Shown: in pieces, positions 5,888 to 13,161 of the stretch
How the letters are laid out: the number at the start of each line of letters is the position of its first letter
How positions within the stretch are numbered: the first letter of the stretch is position 1
Assembly: GCA_043749975.1 (NCBI GenBank)
Contig: JAYVCL010000028.1
Location: 1 to 13,161 of the forward strand
Source of the DNA: JANYJJ01 sp043749975
Lineage (GTDB): Bacteria; Pseudomonadota; Gammaproteobacteria; Burkholderiales; Burkholderiaceae_C
Direction of reading: 5' to 3'
DNA: 13,161 nt
Position numbers and translations under genes: made by a program
Notes under the pieces: model-generated
Database searches by the model: none
The model's input: the letters and a program-made list of their open reading frames with translations, nothing else
What the model was told of the DNA's origin: nothing

Positions 5888-7060
5888 ATGTCGCAGCGTG
5901 GTGTATCGATAACGGGGTTCAGCAGACGGCCCGCCGGTGTGTTGGCCGCTTGTATGGTTTGTCTGGTTTGTGTGGTCGGCGGCTGCGCGGTGCTGGCTAA
6001 CGGGTGCAGCGGCTGCACGACAGCCGAAGTCCCAACCCATGGGCAGCAGATTCTGTTCGCCCCGTCAGTGGTCTCGGTGTCGGGAGCTGATCGGTGGTCG
6101 ATGCTCATTCAGGGACGCATCTTCGAGCCGGTTGCGGACAGCCCCGGTCGCCAGGCCCTGATCGATGCGCTCGCGCCAGTCATCGGGGCCAGCCGCACGG
6201 ACCCGCTGTACCGCGCTCGCGCCGGCTACCTCGTTTCCGACAGCATCCGAAACGCCCGCATCTCCATCGCACTCGGCGACCAGGTCGTGCAACTTGCGCC
6301 TTCCGACCCGAGCGGCCACTTCAGCGCCAATATCGCGTTGACGAACGACCAGGTGGCGCGCCTGTCCCGCAACGGCGTCATCAGCTATGAATCGCTGCCC
6401 ACGCCGAGCCAGCCAAGCCGCTTCCGCGGCCGCGCCGTGTTGGTCCCGGAAGAAGGACTGATCGTCGTCACAGACATGGATGACACGATCAAGGAGACCA
6501 ACGTCGCCAACCACGCGGAGGCCAGAGCAAACACCTTACTGCGTCCGTTCAGGCCTGTGGCCGGCATGCCCGAGCGGTACCGCGAATGGAAAGAGGCATT
6601 GGGGCCTCGCATTCACTTTCACGTTGTGTCTGCCGGGCCATGGCAATTCCATGAGCCGCTGCGGCGCTTCACCGAGGAAGGCGGGTTCCCCGACTTCACC
6701 TGGGACATGCGCTCGGTCGACACCACGCAGCCGGCCACCCTGATCGAAGAGACGGTGAAGGCGGATCCAAACAGGCTGTACGAATTCAAGCTCCAAGCGA
6801 TCCGCGCGCTGATGACGCGGCTGCCCAAGCGCCGTGTCGTGCTGATCGGGGATTCCGGCGAAAGAGATCCCGAGACCTATGCAGCAATCGTGTCGGAGTT
6901 CCCGGATCGTGTCGATGCCGTGTTCATCCGCAACGTCAGCGGCGACGGCCAGGATGCGAAGCGCTACACGGCACTGTTCCCGACCGTGACTGCCGCCGCG
7001 AAGCTGCATGTGTTCGTTCAGGCGAGCGAGTTGCCGCGCCGACTTGGCGATCCGCCATAG
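5888..7060 (+). CDS. Lipoprotein with App1-like (DUF2183) phosphatidate phosphatase catalytic domain
   Basis: A 390-residue exported protein whose C-terminal half matches the App1/DUF2183 HAD-type domain; the yeast member App1 dephosphorylates phosphatidate to diacylglycerol. HAD motif I is VVTDMDDTIKET, with Asp196 and Asp198 as nucleophile and acid/base candidates. Motif II is the HVVSAGPWQF segment, the lysine of motif III is probably in the YEFKLQAIRAL segment, and motif IV is GDSGERDPETY at 321-331. The N-terminus has arginines, a hydrophobic core and a VGGC lipobox (Cys33), so the protein is probably membrane-anchored and facing the periplasm. The middle part (about 55-185) resembles the domain preceding App1 in bacterial homologues. 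The ATG at 5888 has an ideal AAGGAG seven bases upstream. The gene is divergent from the rsmH-like gene. Substrate is unproven. Confidence 0.85.
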   Translation: MSQRGVSITGFSRRPAGVLAACMVCLVCVVGGCAVLANGCSGCTTAEVPTHGQQILFAPSVVSVSGADRWSMLIQGRIFEPVADSPGRQALIDALAPVIGASRTDPLYRARAGYLVSDSIRNARISIALGDQVVQLAPSDPSGHFSANIALTNDQVARLSRNGVISYESLPTPSQPSRFRGRAVLVPEEGLIVVTDMDDTIKETNVANHAEARANTLLRPFRPVAGMPERYREWKEALGPRIHFHVVSAGPWQFHEPLRRFTEEGGFPDFTWDMRSVDTTQPATLIEETVKADPNRLYEFKLQAIRALMTRLPKRRVVLIGDSGERDPETYAAIVSEFPDRVDAVFIRNVSGDGQDAKRYTALFPTVTAAAKLHVFVQASELPRRLGDPP

Positions 7061-7137
7061 CCCGTCGTGCCCACCCCCCGAAGGAAAGTGGCAACGCCAA
7101 GGCTGGAGTCGCGCTCCTGAAAGCACACTTGCGTTTC

Positions 7138-7375
7138 AACCTAGAAACCGCAGTTGAACGCGCCCGAGCGGGCTGCGATGCGGTGCGCTGGCAAGGCGCG
7201 ACGATGCGGCGGGCTTATGCCCGCAAGGAGGAGCAACGCCGCCAGCGCGCCGCAGCGTGGCCTGCTCGGGCGTGTAGCGCTGTCACCCATGTGGTGATGT
7301 TTGTCGTGGTCGCGAACGTCAACATTCATCAGTCATCTCCAGCGAAAGAAAGCGGTCAACTGCGGCTTCTAGGTT
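7138..7375. repeat. Foldback (MITE-like) element with 24-bp terminal inverted repeats
   Basis: The ends 7138-7161 and 7352-7375 are inverted copies matching at 22 of 24 bases, outermost AACCTAGAA. Directly inside the left end a second long foldback begins: 7161-7173 pairs with 7260-7272 (12 of 13), GCGGTGCGCTGGC near 7180-7192 pairs with its near-perfect complement near 7242-7254, and the apex is a perfect GCGGGC-TTAT-GCCCGC hairpin (7209-7224). A 79-bp unpaired stretch (7273-7351) separates the inner stem from the right end. No gene or transposase is present and I see no clear target-site duplication. The element fills most of the 342-bp gap (7061-7402) between two converging genes and could act as a bidirectional transcription stop, a mobile non-autonomous element or a structured RNA. 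Confidence 0.7.
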
Positions 7376-7402
7376 CAAGGGCCCGCGACAATTGGATCGC
7401 GA

Positions 7403-9316
7403 CTACAGCGGAGACCTGACACGGATCGAAGGTTCGGGAACTGGGCGATAGGGCTGCGCTTCGGACTCCACGGCAAAGGCGTTCTCAGCGTCGAGCAAGG
7501 CTTGAAGCAGCCGTGCGAGGGAATCGGCCTGCGCCTTGGTCAAGGGGTTTTCATCCTCTCCCGCCAAGGGCGAAGTGGTCCGCGCCGAGCTAATCTGTTG
7601 ACTGAGTGGCGTCGCGTTGACAGACAACGCGGCGGACAGGCCGAGCCCCTTGAGGCGCTCGCGCAATCCGTTCGCGAAGACGTTGAATCGCACCCATCGA
7701 TGCTCAGACCAACCGCGGCTCACCGTGTTCGACACTGCATCGGGAGCGAATTTCGAGCGAAGCTTCGCGCCAGCCTCCTGACCGTAGCCAGCCAACTTCG
7801 AGATCAATTCGCCCGACATATCAAGGTTCAGACCGCCTTCGCTTTTCTCCAGTCGCACCTGCACGACGCGGTCGCGAACCCCTGGCAAGCGCGTTGCGGT
7901 CGCGTCGTTCCAGCTTTGTGCAGCGGTGACGATGCTGACCAGGAATTTACCCAATTCGCCGATGTCGCCGGGCTTGTCGGCAAAGCGAAGCCACGAGTCG
8001 CCGCGTCCTTCCTTGTGCAGTTCAGGCAGCCAGGTGGCATCGGTCGGGTGGAACTGGTTGCGTTCTCCAAGTGAGATCCCGAAGGTTGGCCACCTTGGCA
8101 AGAAGCCGTCGAACAAGTGGATCGGAAAATTCGAACAAATGCCTCCGTCGGAAAACCAGCAGGGTCGAACCTTGCGCTCACCTCGCGTGGGCTCGTAGTC
8201 GATCGCCCACAGCTTCACCGCCGAAATCAGAATCGGAAAACTCAGGCTCAAACGCGCGGCGACCACGATCGGCAAGTCTTCACAGGGCAGCTCGAGGAGA
8301 TCCGCATCCACATCGTGAGGATCGGGATCGGCCTGGAGATCTACGGGGCGGTAGGGCTTCGAATACGCCACGAGGTGTTCGACCACGTCACGCGGGAAAT
8401 AGGCTTCCAGCTCGCCTGGTTTGAAGAACAAGCGGCTTGTTTCGTCCTCGAACGGCACGTGGTAGGGGCGACCATGCGTGAGGTTGGTGGTGAACACCTG
8501 CAGATTGATCGACCGAAGACGCTGGCCGCCAGGGTTGTCGAGCCAGTCCGGCGGGAAGCCAGGTGCGTCCCACAAGTCCTTGAAGGTCAGCGGCGGATCG
8601 GTTTCAGTGCGGCCAGCAGTTCGTTGAATCAGATCGTGCAACCAAGGCACCAACGCCGGTTCTGTCGATTGTTGTTTCGATTGTTCTTTCGATTCGCCCA
8701 AAGCGCCTGGCCCGCATTTGCAAAGCCCGAATCCATTCGGAATCAAGCCGTTCACAAGATCGCGATAGACGCCAAGCGCGACGCCGCCGATCACGAAAAG
8801 AATGACCAGCAACGCAGCCCCCAGCGGGCCGGGCGGGCCGACCACAAACGACGCGACCCACAGCAACAGCAATGCGCTCAACAAACCCAAAAGTGCCGAC
8901 GACCAGTAAGCCTTCACGAATCCGATCAAACCCCACAGCCAACGCCGTCCGGTCGATCCGCGATTGAGGGTCGATAGCAAGGCGTTGAACAACCGCGCCG
9001 TGGATGCACTGGGCTGGAACAACGACAGCAAGCGAGACTTCGATCCAACGCTCTTGCCCAGGTCGGCCGGCAGTGATCGCAAGTTGTCGAACCCTGACAT
9101 GGAACCATGCCGGCGTCGATACTCGGCCGCCGCAGTCACAGCCGCTGCAATGGCACCCGCAGACGTGCCGCCGATGTTCTTGAATCGGTAGTCTTTCGAC
9201 AGCTCAAGGATGGCGAGCGGGTAGACCACGCCGCTGGTGATTCCTCCCTTCATGACCAGATCGCAAAATCTGTCTTCGGGTGCGGTGTCGCGGGTGTCTT
9301 TCGCCTTCGCGGTCAT
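7403..9316 (-). CDS. Patatin-like phospholipase with internal transmembrane hairpin
   Basis: A 637-residue patatin-family serine acyl hydrolase, expected to release fatty acids from phospholipids or other lipids through a Ser-Asp dyad. The oxyanion-hole region is KGGITSG at 23-29, the nucleophile elbow GTSAG at 50-54 with Ser52, and the catalytic Asp is D390 in FSDGG. Two hydrophobic segments at about 138-160 and 164-184 lie between nucleophile and Asp and probably form a membrane hairpin that anchors the enzyme; a Gln/Ser/Lys-rich linker follows. There is no signal peptide, so the catalytic part is probably cytoplasmic. An AGGAG ribosome site (9326-9330) lies nine bases before the ATG. The gene is 159 bp downstream of the glycerate kinase gene on the same strand and may have its own promoter; I found no convincing -35/-10 pair. 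The physiological substrate is unknown. Confidence 0.88.
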   Translation of the reverse strand: MTAKAKDTRDTAPEDRFCDLVMKGGITSGVVYPLAILELSKDYRFKNIGGTSAGAIAAAVTAAAEYRRRHGSMSGFDNLRSLPADLGKSVGSKSRLLSLFQPSASTARLFNALLSTLNRGSTGRRWLWGLIGFVKAYWSSALLGLLSALLLLWVASFVVGPPGPLGAALLVILFVIGGVALGVYRDLVNGLIPNGFGLCKCGPGALGESKEQSKQQSTEPALVPWLHDLIQRTAGRTETDPPLTFKDLWDAPGFPPDWLDNPGGQRLRSINLQVFTTNLTHGRPYHVPFEDETSRLFFKPGELEAYFPRDVVEHLVAYSKPYRPVDLQADPDPHDVDADLLELPCEDLPIVVAARLSLSFPILISAVKLWAIDYEPTRGERKVRPCWFSDGGICSNFPIHLFDGFLPRWPTFGISLGERNQFHPTDATWLPELHKEGRGDSWLRFADKPGDIGELGKFLVSIVTAAQSWNDATATRLPGVRDRVVQVRLEKSEGGLNLDMSGELISKLAGYGQEAGAKLRSKFAPDAVSNTVSRGWSEHRWVRFNVFANGLRERLKGLGLSAALSVNATPLSQQISSARTTSPLAGEDENPLTKAQADSLARLLQALLDAENAFAVESEAQPYRPVPEPSIRVRSPL

Positions 9317-9475
9317 GAAATCGATCTCCTGGTCGAACGGCGGTTTTCAAGCGCGTCCGGACGGTGCTTTGCTGGGCAAGCTCGGATCGTGTCATCTTGC
9401 TGTCGCGAGGGCTCAACGTCCAGATCGAATACGCCGGGCCGTCATACCGATTGATGACAAAGGCAGCACTGGAAA

Positions 9476-10777
9476 TCAACCCACCCACAGCGCCCTGAAA
9501 TCGTTCACGTTGGTGAAGGTCGGCCCGGTGACGACCAAATCGCCCAACGGCTTGAAGAAGTTGTAGGCGTCGTTGCGGTCCAGAAAATCGGCCGCCTTCA
9601 GGCCCAGCGCGGCGGCGCGCGCCAGCGTGTCGGGCGTGACGATGGCGCCGGCGTTGTCTTCGATGCCGTCGATGCCGTCGGTGTCTGCGGCCAGCACGTG
9701 CACGCCAGGCTCGCCTTGCAGCGCGATGGCGCAGCCGAGCAGGAACTCGGTGGCGCGGCCGCCGCGGCCGCCCTTGGCCTTGAGGGTCACCGTGGTTTCG
9801 CCGCCGCTCAGGATCACGCAGGGTTTGGCGAATGGCGCGTTGCGGCGCGCCACCGCGCGCGCCAGCGCAGCATGCACCTTGCCCACCTCGCGCGATTCGC
9901 CTTCGATCTCGTCGCTCAAAATGTGCGCCTCAATGCCCGCTGCGCGTGCCAACGCAGCAGCCGCCTCCAACGACTGCTGCGGCGTGGCGATCAGGTGCAC
10001 CGCGTGGCCGTTGAAGCGCGCGTCGCCCGGCTTGGGCGTCTCGAATGCGCCGCTTTCCAGGCCACGCAGCGCGGCATCGGGAATCGCGATGGCGTAGCGG
10101 CTCAGGATCGCCAGCGCGTCGGCACAGGTGCTCGTATCAGTCACGGTGGGGCCGCTGGCGATGACCTCGGCCGCATCGCCGGGCACATCCGAAATCAGCA
10201 GCGAGACCACCTGCGCGGGTGCGCACATGGCGGCCAGCCGCCCGCCCTTGATCGCTGACAGATGCTTGCGCACGCAGTTCATCTCGTCGATGGCCGCGCC
10301 GCTGCGCAGCAGGGCCTTGGCGATGGCTTGCTTGTCTTGCAGGCTCAAGCCGTCGGCGGGCAGCGCGAGCAAGGCCGAGCCGCCGCCGGAGATCAGGCAC
10401 AGCACCAGGTCGTCGGCACTCAGGCCTTGCGTGAGCCGGGCGATTCGTTGCGCTGCCGCCAGGCCCGCAGCATCGGGCACGGGGTGTGCGGCTTCGGTCA
10501 CTTCGATGCGCCCGGGATGGGCTTTGTAGGCCGGCGGCACATGGCCGTAGCGCGTGACCACCAAGCCGCTGATCGGCGCGGCGCGGGGCCACAGCGCGTC
10601 GACCGCCGCCGCCATCGCGCCGCCGGCCTTGCCGGCACCGATCACCAGCGTGCGTCCACGCGGCGGCGGCGGCAGGAAGGCGGCGGTGTTGTGGGCCGGC
10701 AGGGCGCGCGCCACCACCGCGTCGTACAAGGCGCGAAGAAACTCGCGCGGCTGAGCCTGCGGCGACAAGTCGCTCAC
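9476..10777 (-). CDS. ttuD: Glycerate 2-kinase (MOFRL/DUF4147 family)
   Basis: Cytoplasmic kinase of the GckA/TtuD type that phosphorylates D-glycerate to 2-phosphoglycerate, feeding glyoxylate, tartrate or serine-derived carbon into lower glycolysis. The product has 433 residues, normal for the family. The N-terminal DUF4147 domain shows VIGAGKAGGAMA at 45-56, ISGGGSALL at 129-137 and ISDVPGDAAEVIASGPT at about 195-211; the C-terminal MOFRL domain shows LSGGETTVT at 323-331, GGRATEFLLG at 339-348 and AADTDGIDG. The frame stays open well upstream, but that part is antisense to or out of frame with the acyl-CoA ligase; the GTG at 10777 overlaps the ligase TGA (GTGA) and gives the right length. 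No clear ribosome site is visible, so coupling to the upstream gene is likely. The symbol is by family; gckA is an equal alternative. Confidence 0.9.
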   Translation of the reverse strand: MSDLSPQAQPREFLRALYDAVVARALPAHNTAAFLPPPPRGRTLVIGAGKAGGAMAAAVDALWPRAAPISGLVVTRYGHVPPAYKAHPGRIEVTEAAHPVPDAAGLAAAQRIARLTQGLSADDLVLCLISGGGSALLALPADGLSLQDKQAIAKALLRSGAAIDEMNCVRKHLSAIKGGRLAAMCAPAQVVSLLISDVPGDAAEVIASGPTVTDTSTCADALAILSRYAIAIPDAALRGLESGAFETPKPGDARFNGHAVHLIATPQQSLEAAAALARAAGIEAHILSDEIEGESREVGKVHAALARAVARRNAPFAKPCVILSGGETTVTLKAKGGRGGRATEFLLGCAIALQGEPGVHVLAADTDGIDGIEDNAGAIVTPDTLARAAALGLKAADFLDRNDAYNFFKPLGDLVVTGPTFTNVNDFRALWVG

Positions 10778-12417
10778 GCCGAGGGCAGCGTGTGGTGCTT
10801 GAACTGCTCGCGCAGCCGGTTCTTGAGCATTTTTCCGGTTGCACCCAGCGGAATCGCGTCGACGAAAACCACGTCGTCGGGCGTCCACCATTTGGCGATG
10901 CGGCCATCGTAAAAGGCCAGCAATTCTTCGCGCGTCAGCTCCGCGCCTGGCTTCTTCACCACTACCAAGAGCGGCCGCTCGTCCCACTTCGGGTGCACGG
11001 CCGCAATGCAGGCGGCCATCGCCACCTGGGGGTGCGACATGGCGATGTTCTCGAGGTCGATCGAGCCGATCCACTCGCCGCCGGACTTGATCACGTCCTT
11101 GCTGCGGTCGGTGATGTGCATGTAGCCGTCGGCGTCGATGGTGGCCACGTCGCCGGTGGGGAACCAGCCGCGCTCATGTTCGTCGGGCACCAGCGGATCG
11201 CCGCCTTCGCCCTTGAAGTAGGCCGAGATGATCCACGGCCCGCGCACCAGCAGTTCGCCGCTGGCCTTGCCGTCCCATGGCAGTTCGGCACCGTCTTCGC
11301 CGACGATCTTCATGTCGACGCCGTAGACCGCGTGGCCTTGGGTGGACTGCACCGCGAACTTCTCGTCGACGCTCATGTCCGTGTGCTTGCCCTTCAACGT
11401 GGCCACCGTGCCGACCGGGCTCATTTCGGTCATGCCCCAGGCGTGCAGCACCTGCACGTCGTAGCGTTCCTGGAAGCTGCGCATCATGGCCGGCGGGCAG
11501 GCCGAGCCACCGATGACGGTGCGCCGCATGCTGCTGAACTTGAGGCCGTTCGCTTCGACATAGCCGAGCAGGCCCTGCCACACCGTGGGCACACCCGCGG
11601 ACAGCGTGACGCGCTCGGTTTCGAACAGTTCGTACAGCGACTTGCCGTCCAGCCCCGGGCCGGGAAACACCAGCTTCGCGCCCATCATGCAGGCCGCATA
11701 CGGCAGGCCCCAGGCGTTGACATGGAACATCGGCACCACCGGCAGGATGGTGTCGCGCGCCGAGCAGTTCAGCGCGTCGGGCATGGCGATGGCGAAGGTG
11801 TGCAGCACGGTCGAGCGGTGGCTGTACAGCACGCCCTTCGGGTTGCCGGTGGTGCCCGAGGTGTAGCACAGCGACGAGGCCTGGTTTTCGTCGAACGCGG
11901 GCCAGTCGAAGCCGTCGGCTTGCGCTTGCAGCAGGTCTTCGAAGCACAGCAGCTTGGCGACTTTGCTGCTGGCCGGCATGTGCGCGCGGTCGGTCATGGC
12001 GACGAAGTGTCGGATCGTCTTCGCCCGCCCGGCGATGGCCTCGATGATGGGCAGAAAACTCAGGTCGAAAAACAGCACCTGGTCTTCGGCGTGGTCGGCG
12101 ATGTAGACGACCTGGTCCGGGTGCAGGCGCGGGTTCAGCGTGTGCAGCACCGCGCCCGAGCCCGACACCGCGTAGTACAGCTCCATGTGGCGGTGGCCGT
12201 TCCACGCGAGCGTGGCGACCCGGTCACCGCTGTGGACTCCCAGCACGGCCAGCGCCTTGGCCATGCGGCGCGAGCGTGCGGCAAGCTCGCGATACGTCTC
12301 GCGGTGGATATCGCCCTCAACGCGGCGCGACACCACTTCTTGATCCCCGTGGTGACGCTCGGCATGCACCAGCAGCGTCGAGATCAGCAGCGGCTGCTGC
12401 ATCATCAATCCGTTCAT
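10774..12417 (-). CDS. Fatty-acid--CoA ligase (AMP-forming)
   Basis: A 547-residue ANL-superfamily enzyme that activates a carboxylic acid with ATP and joins it to coenzyme A. Motifs in order: the P-loop YTSGTTGNPKGV at 185-196, PMFHVNAWG at 229-237, HAWGMTEMSP at 325-334, the TGD at 421-423 in GWFPTGD, the hinge region DRSKDVIKSGGEWIGSIDLEN at 437-457, and the C-terminal catalytic Lys529 in PLGATGKMLKNRLR. The SGGEW-SIDLEN signature matches the medium/long-chain and methylthiopropionyl-CoA ligase subgroup (AlkK/DmdB-like). The ATG at 12417 has GGGGAG (12423-12428) five bases upstream; a second Met at residue 5 is an alternative. The gene lies 70 bp downstream of dsbC and overlaps the glycerate kinase gene. 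Exact chain-length preference cannot be read from the sequence. Confidence 0.92.
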   Translation of the reverse strand: MNGLMMQQPLLISTLLVHAERHHGDQEVVSRRVEGDIHRETYRELAARSRRMAKALAVLGVHSGDRVATLAWNGHRHMELYYAVSGSGAVLHTLNPRLHPDQVVYIADHAEDQVLFFDLSFLPIIEAIAGRAKTIRHFVAMTDRAHMPASSKVAKLLCFEDLLQAQADGFDWPAFDENQASSLCYTSGTTGNPKGVLYSHRSTVLHTFAIAMPDALNCSARDTILPVVPMFHVNAWGLPYAACMMGAKLVFPGPGLDGKSLYELFETERVTLSAGVPTVWQGLLGYVEANGLKFSSMRRTVIGGSACPPAMMRSFQERYDVQVLHAWGMTEMSPVGTVATLKGKHTDMSVDEKFAVQSTQGHAVYGVDMKIVGEDGAELPWDGKASGELLVRGPWIISAYFKGEGGDPLVPDEHERGWFPTGDVATIDADGYMHITDRSKDVIKSGGEWIGSIDLENIAMSHPQVAMAACIAAVHPKWDERPLLVVVKKPGAELTREELLAFYDGRIAKWWTPDDVVFVDAIPLGATGKMLKNRLREQFKHHTLPSA

Positions 12418-12487
12418 GTGGTCTCCCCTTTTTTATCAGACTCAAGCTGCCGGACTGCAGACGCGGCGTGGTGCGGCTCGGCGCGGC

Positions 12488-13161
12488 TCAGCCGTTTTTG
12501 CGGCTCGCCGCCAGTTGCTTTTCAACCTGGTCGGGTGCCATTGCGCCCGGCACGCGCTTGCCGTCTTCGAACACCAGCGCCGGCGTGCCAGCCACTTTGT
12601 GCTTGCGGCCCAGCGTCACGTTGCGTTGCAATGCGGCGGTGTCGCACTGGCCGGTGCTCTTGACCGGCGACGAGCCCTCGATCATCCACTCACGCCAGGC
12701 TTTGGTGTTGTCTTTCGCGCACCAGATGTCGCGTGACTTCTCGGGTGAATCGCCACCCAGGATCGGGTACAGGAAGGTGTAGACCGTCACGTCTTTGACC
12801 TGCGACAACTCACGCTCGAACTTCTTGCAGTAGCCGCAGTTGGGGTCGGCGAACACGACCAGCTTGCGCGAGCCGTTGCCTTGCTTCCAGACGATGGCGT
12901 CCTTCAGTGGCAGCGCGCCGAAGTCGATCGCCGTGAGCTTGGCAATGCGCGCTTCGGTGAGGTTGTCGCGCGTGCGGGTGTCGATCACCTGGCCTTCGAT
13001 CAGGTGGTTGCCCTGATCATCGGTGTAGAAAATCTCGGCCCCGATGCGCAGCTCGTACAGGCCGGCGATCGGCGTCTTGCTGATCTCGTCGATCTTCGGG
13101 AAATCGGGCAGGCGCTGGGCAATGTTCTTGCGGATCGCTGCGTCGTCGGCGAAGGCGAGCG
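12488..13161 (-). CDS. dsbC: Thiol:disulfide interchange protein DsbC (N-terminus cut by the window edge)
   Basis: Periplasmic disulfide isomerase/reductase that corrects wrong disulfide bonds and is kept reduced by DsbD. The frame is open to the right edge; 223 residues are visible, starting LAFADDAAIRKNIAQRLP, which looks like the end of a signal peptide (cut after AFA) and the start of the dimerisation domain. This domain includes TPIAGLYELRIGAEIFYTDDQG. The thioredoxin-fold catalytic domain has the active site CGYC (codons 12827-12838), a second cysteine pair (DIWCAKDN and TGQCDT) that matches the structural disulfide of DsbC, and the cis-proline loop GTPALVFEDG. The sequence ends normally at TGA 12488-12490. 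An internal GTG at 12988 is not the start, because domain similarity continues upstream. Only the first part of the signal peptide should be missing. Confidence 0.93.
   Translation of the reverse strand, partial: LAFADDAAIRKNIAQRLPDFPKIDEISKTPIAGLYELRIGAEIFYTDDQGNHLIEGQVIDTRTRDNLTEARIAKLTAIDFGALPLKDAIVWKQGNGSRKLVVFADPNCGYCKKFERELSQVKDVTVYTFLYPILGGDSPEKSRDIWCAKDNTKAWREWMIEGSSPVKSTGQCDTAALQRNVTLGRKHKVAGTPALVFEDGKRVPGAMAPDQVEKQLAASRKNG

Noticed and set aside
5771..6040. N-terminal extension of the rsmH-like gene by 90 residues
   Set aside because: The extra sequence has no family similarity and overlaps the divergent App1-like gene and its ribosome site; the ATG at 5770 is where conserved sequence begins.
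7129..7419. Small plus-strand (96 residues) or minus-strand (62 residues, 7141-7329) gene in the convergent gap
   Set aside because: Both frames coincide with the inverted-repeat foldback, have no ribosome site and show only composition-driven sequence.
8117..8977. 286-residue plus-strand open frame opposite the patatin gene
   Set aside because: It is antisense to the patatin coding sequence, with no domain or ribosome site to support it.
9317..9475. Promoter of the patatin gene (TTGATT with a CATCAA at 17 bases)
   Set aside because: The -10 match is only about three of six bases, so it is not better than chance in this region.
10778..11074. N-terminal extension of glycerate kinase by 99 residues
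   Set aside because: It lies inside the acyl-CoA ligase coding sequence in another frame; the GTG at 10777 gives the normal family length.
10792..12663. Long 623-residue plus-strand open frame opposite the acyl-CoA ligase
   Set aside because: It is the mirror of a well-conserved ligase frame, with histidine/glycine/valine-rich low-complexity content and no known motif.

Overview
The window is GC-rich and densely coded. Gene content, codon use and Comamonadaceae-style intergenic repeat elements suggest a betaproteobacterium of the order Burkholderiales, probably Comamonadaceae. This placement is an inference from memory of the families; no search was run. All genes look chromosomal and mostly housekeeping or metabolic. 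There is no phage, plasmid, integrase, transposase, tRNA, rRNA or CRISPR signal.

Layout from left to right. (1) 2-2916, plus strand: the end of a purine catabolism operon, with the 3' part of xdhB (molybdopterin subunit of xanthine dehydrogenase) overlapping xdhC (molybdenum cofactor insertion factor) by GTGA. (2) 2917-3081: a convergent gap with an intrinsic terminator and a GC-rich, hairpin-forming REP-like repeat. (3) 3082-4511, minus strand: a two-gene fasciclin (FAS1) unit. The upstream gene is a two-domain lipoprotein split by an apparent one-base deletion near 4095; the downstream gene is a small one-domain secreted protein. (4) 4706-5770, minus strand: an RsmH-type 16S rRNA methyltransferase outside any visible division/cell-wall cluster. 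(5) 5888-7060, plus strand: a divergent lipoprotein with an App1-type (DUF2183) phosphatidate phosphatase domain. (6) 7061-7402: a 342-bp gene-free convergent gap holding a large foldback element with 24-bp terminal inverted repeats. (7) 7403-9316, minus strand: a patatin-like phospholipase with a hydrophobic hairpin inserted in the catalytic domain. (8) 9476-12417, minus strand: an acyl-CoA ligase whose stop overlaps the GTG start of a glycerate 2-kinase gene. (9) 12488 to the right edge, minus strand: the periplasmic disulfide isomerase gene dsbC, cut before its signal peptide.

Functionally, xdhB and xdhC serve oxidation of hypoxanthine/xanthine to urate. The App1-like lipoprotein, the patatin and the acyl-CoA ligase could all act on lipids, but they are separate transcription units, so a shared pathway is only a suggestion. 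The FAS1 proteins and DsbC act in the envelope. I found no convincing new multi-gene system. The observations most worth a second look are the foldback element at 7138-7375, the frameshifted FAS1 lipoprotein, a 27-bp in-frame tandem duplication in xdhB, and the non-standard RsmH paralogue.
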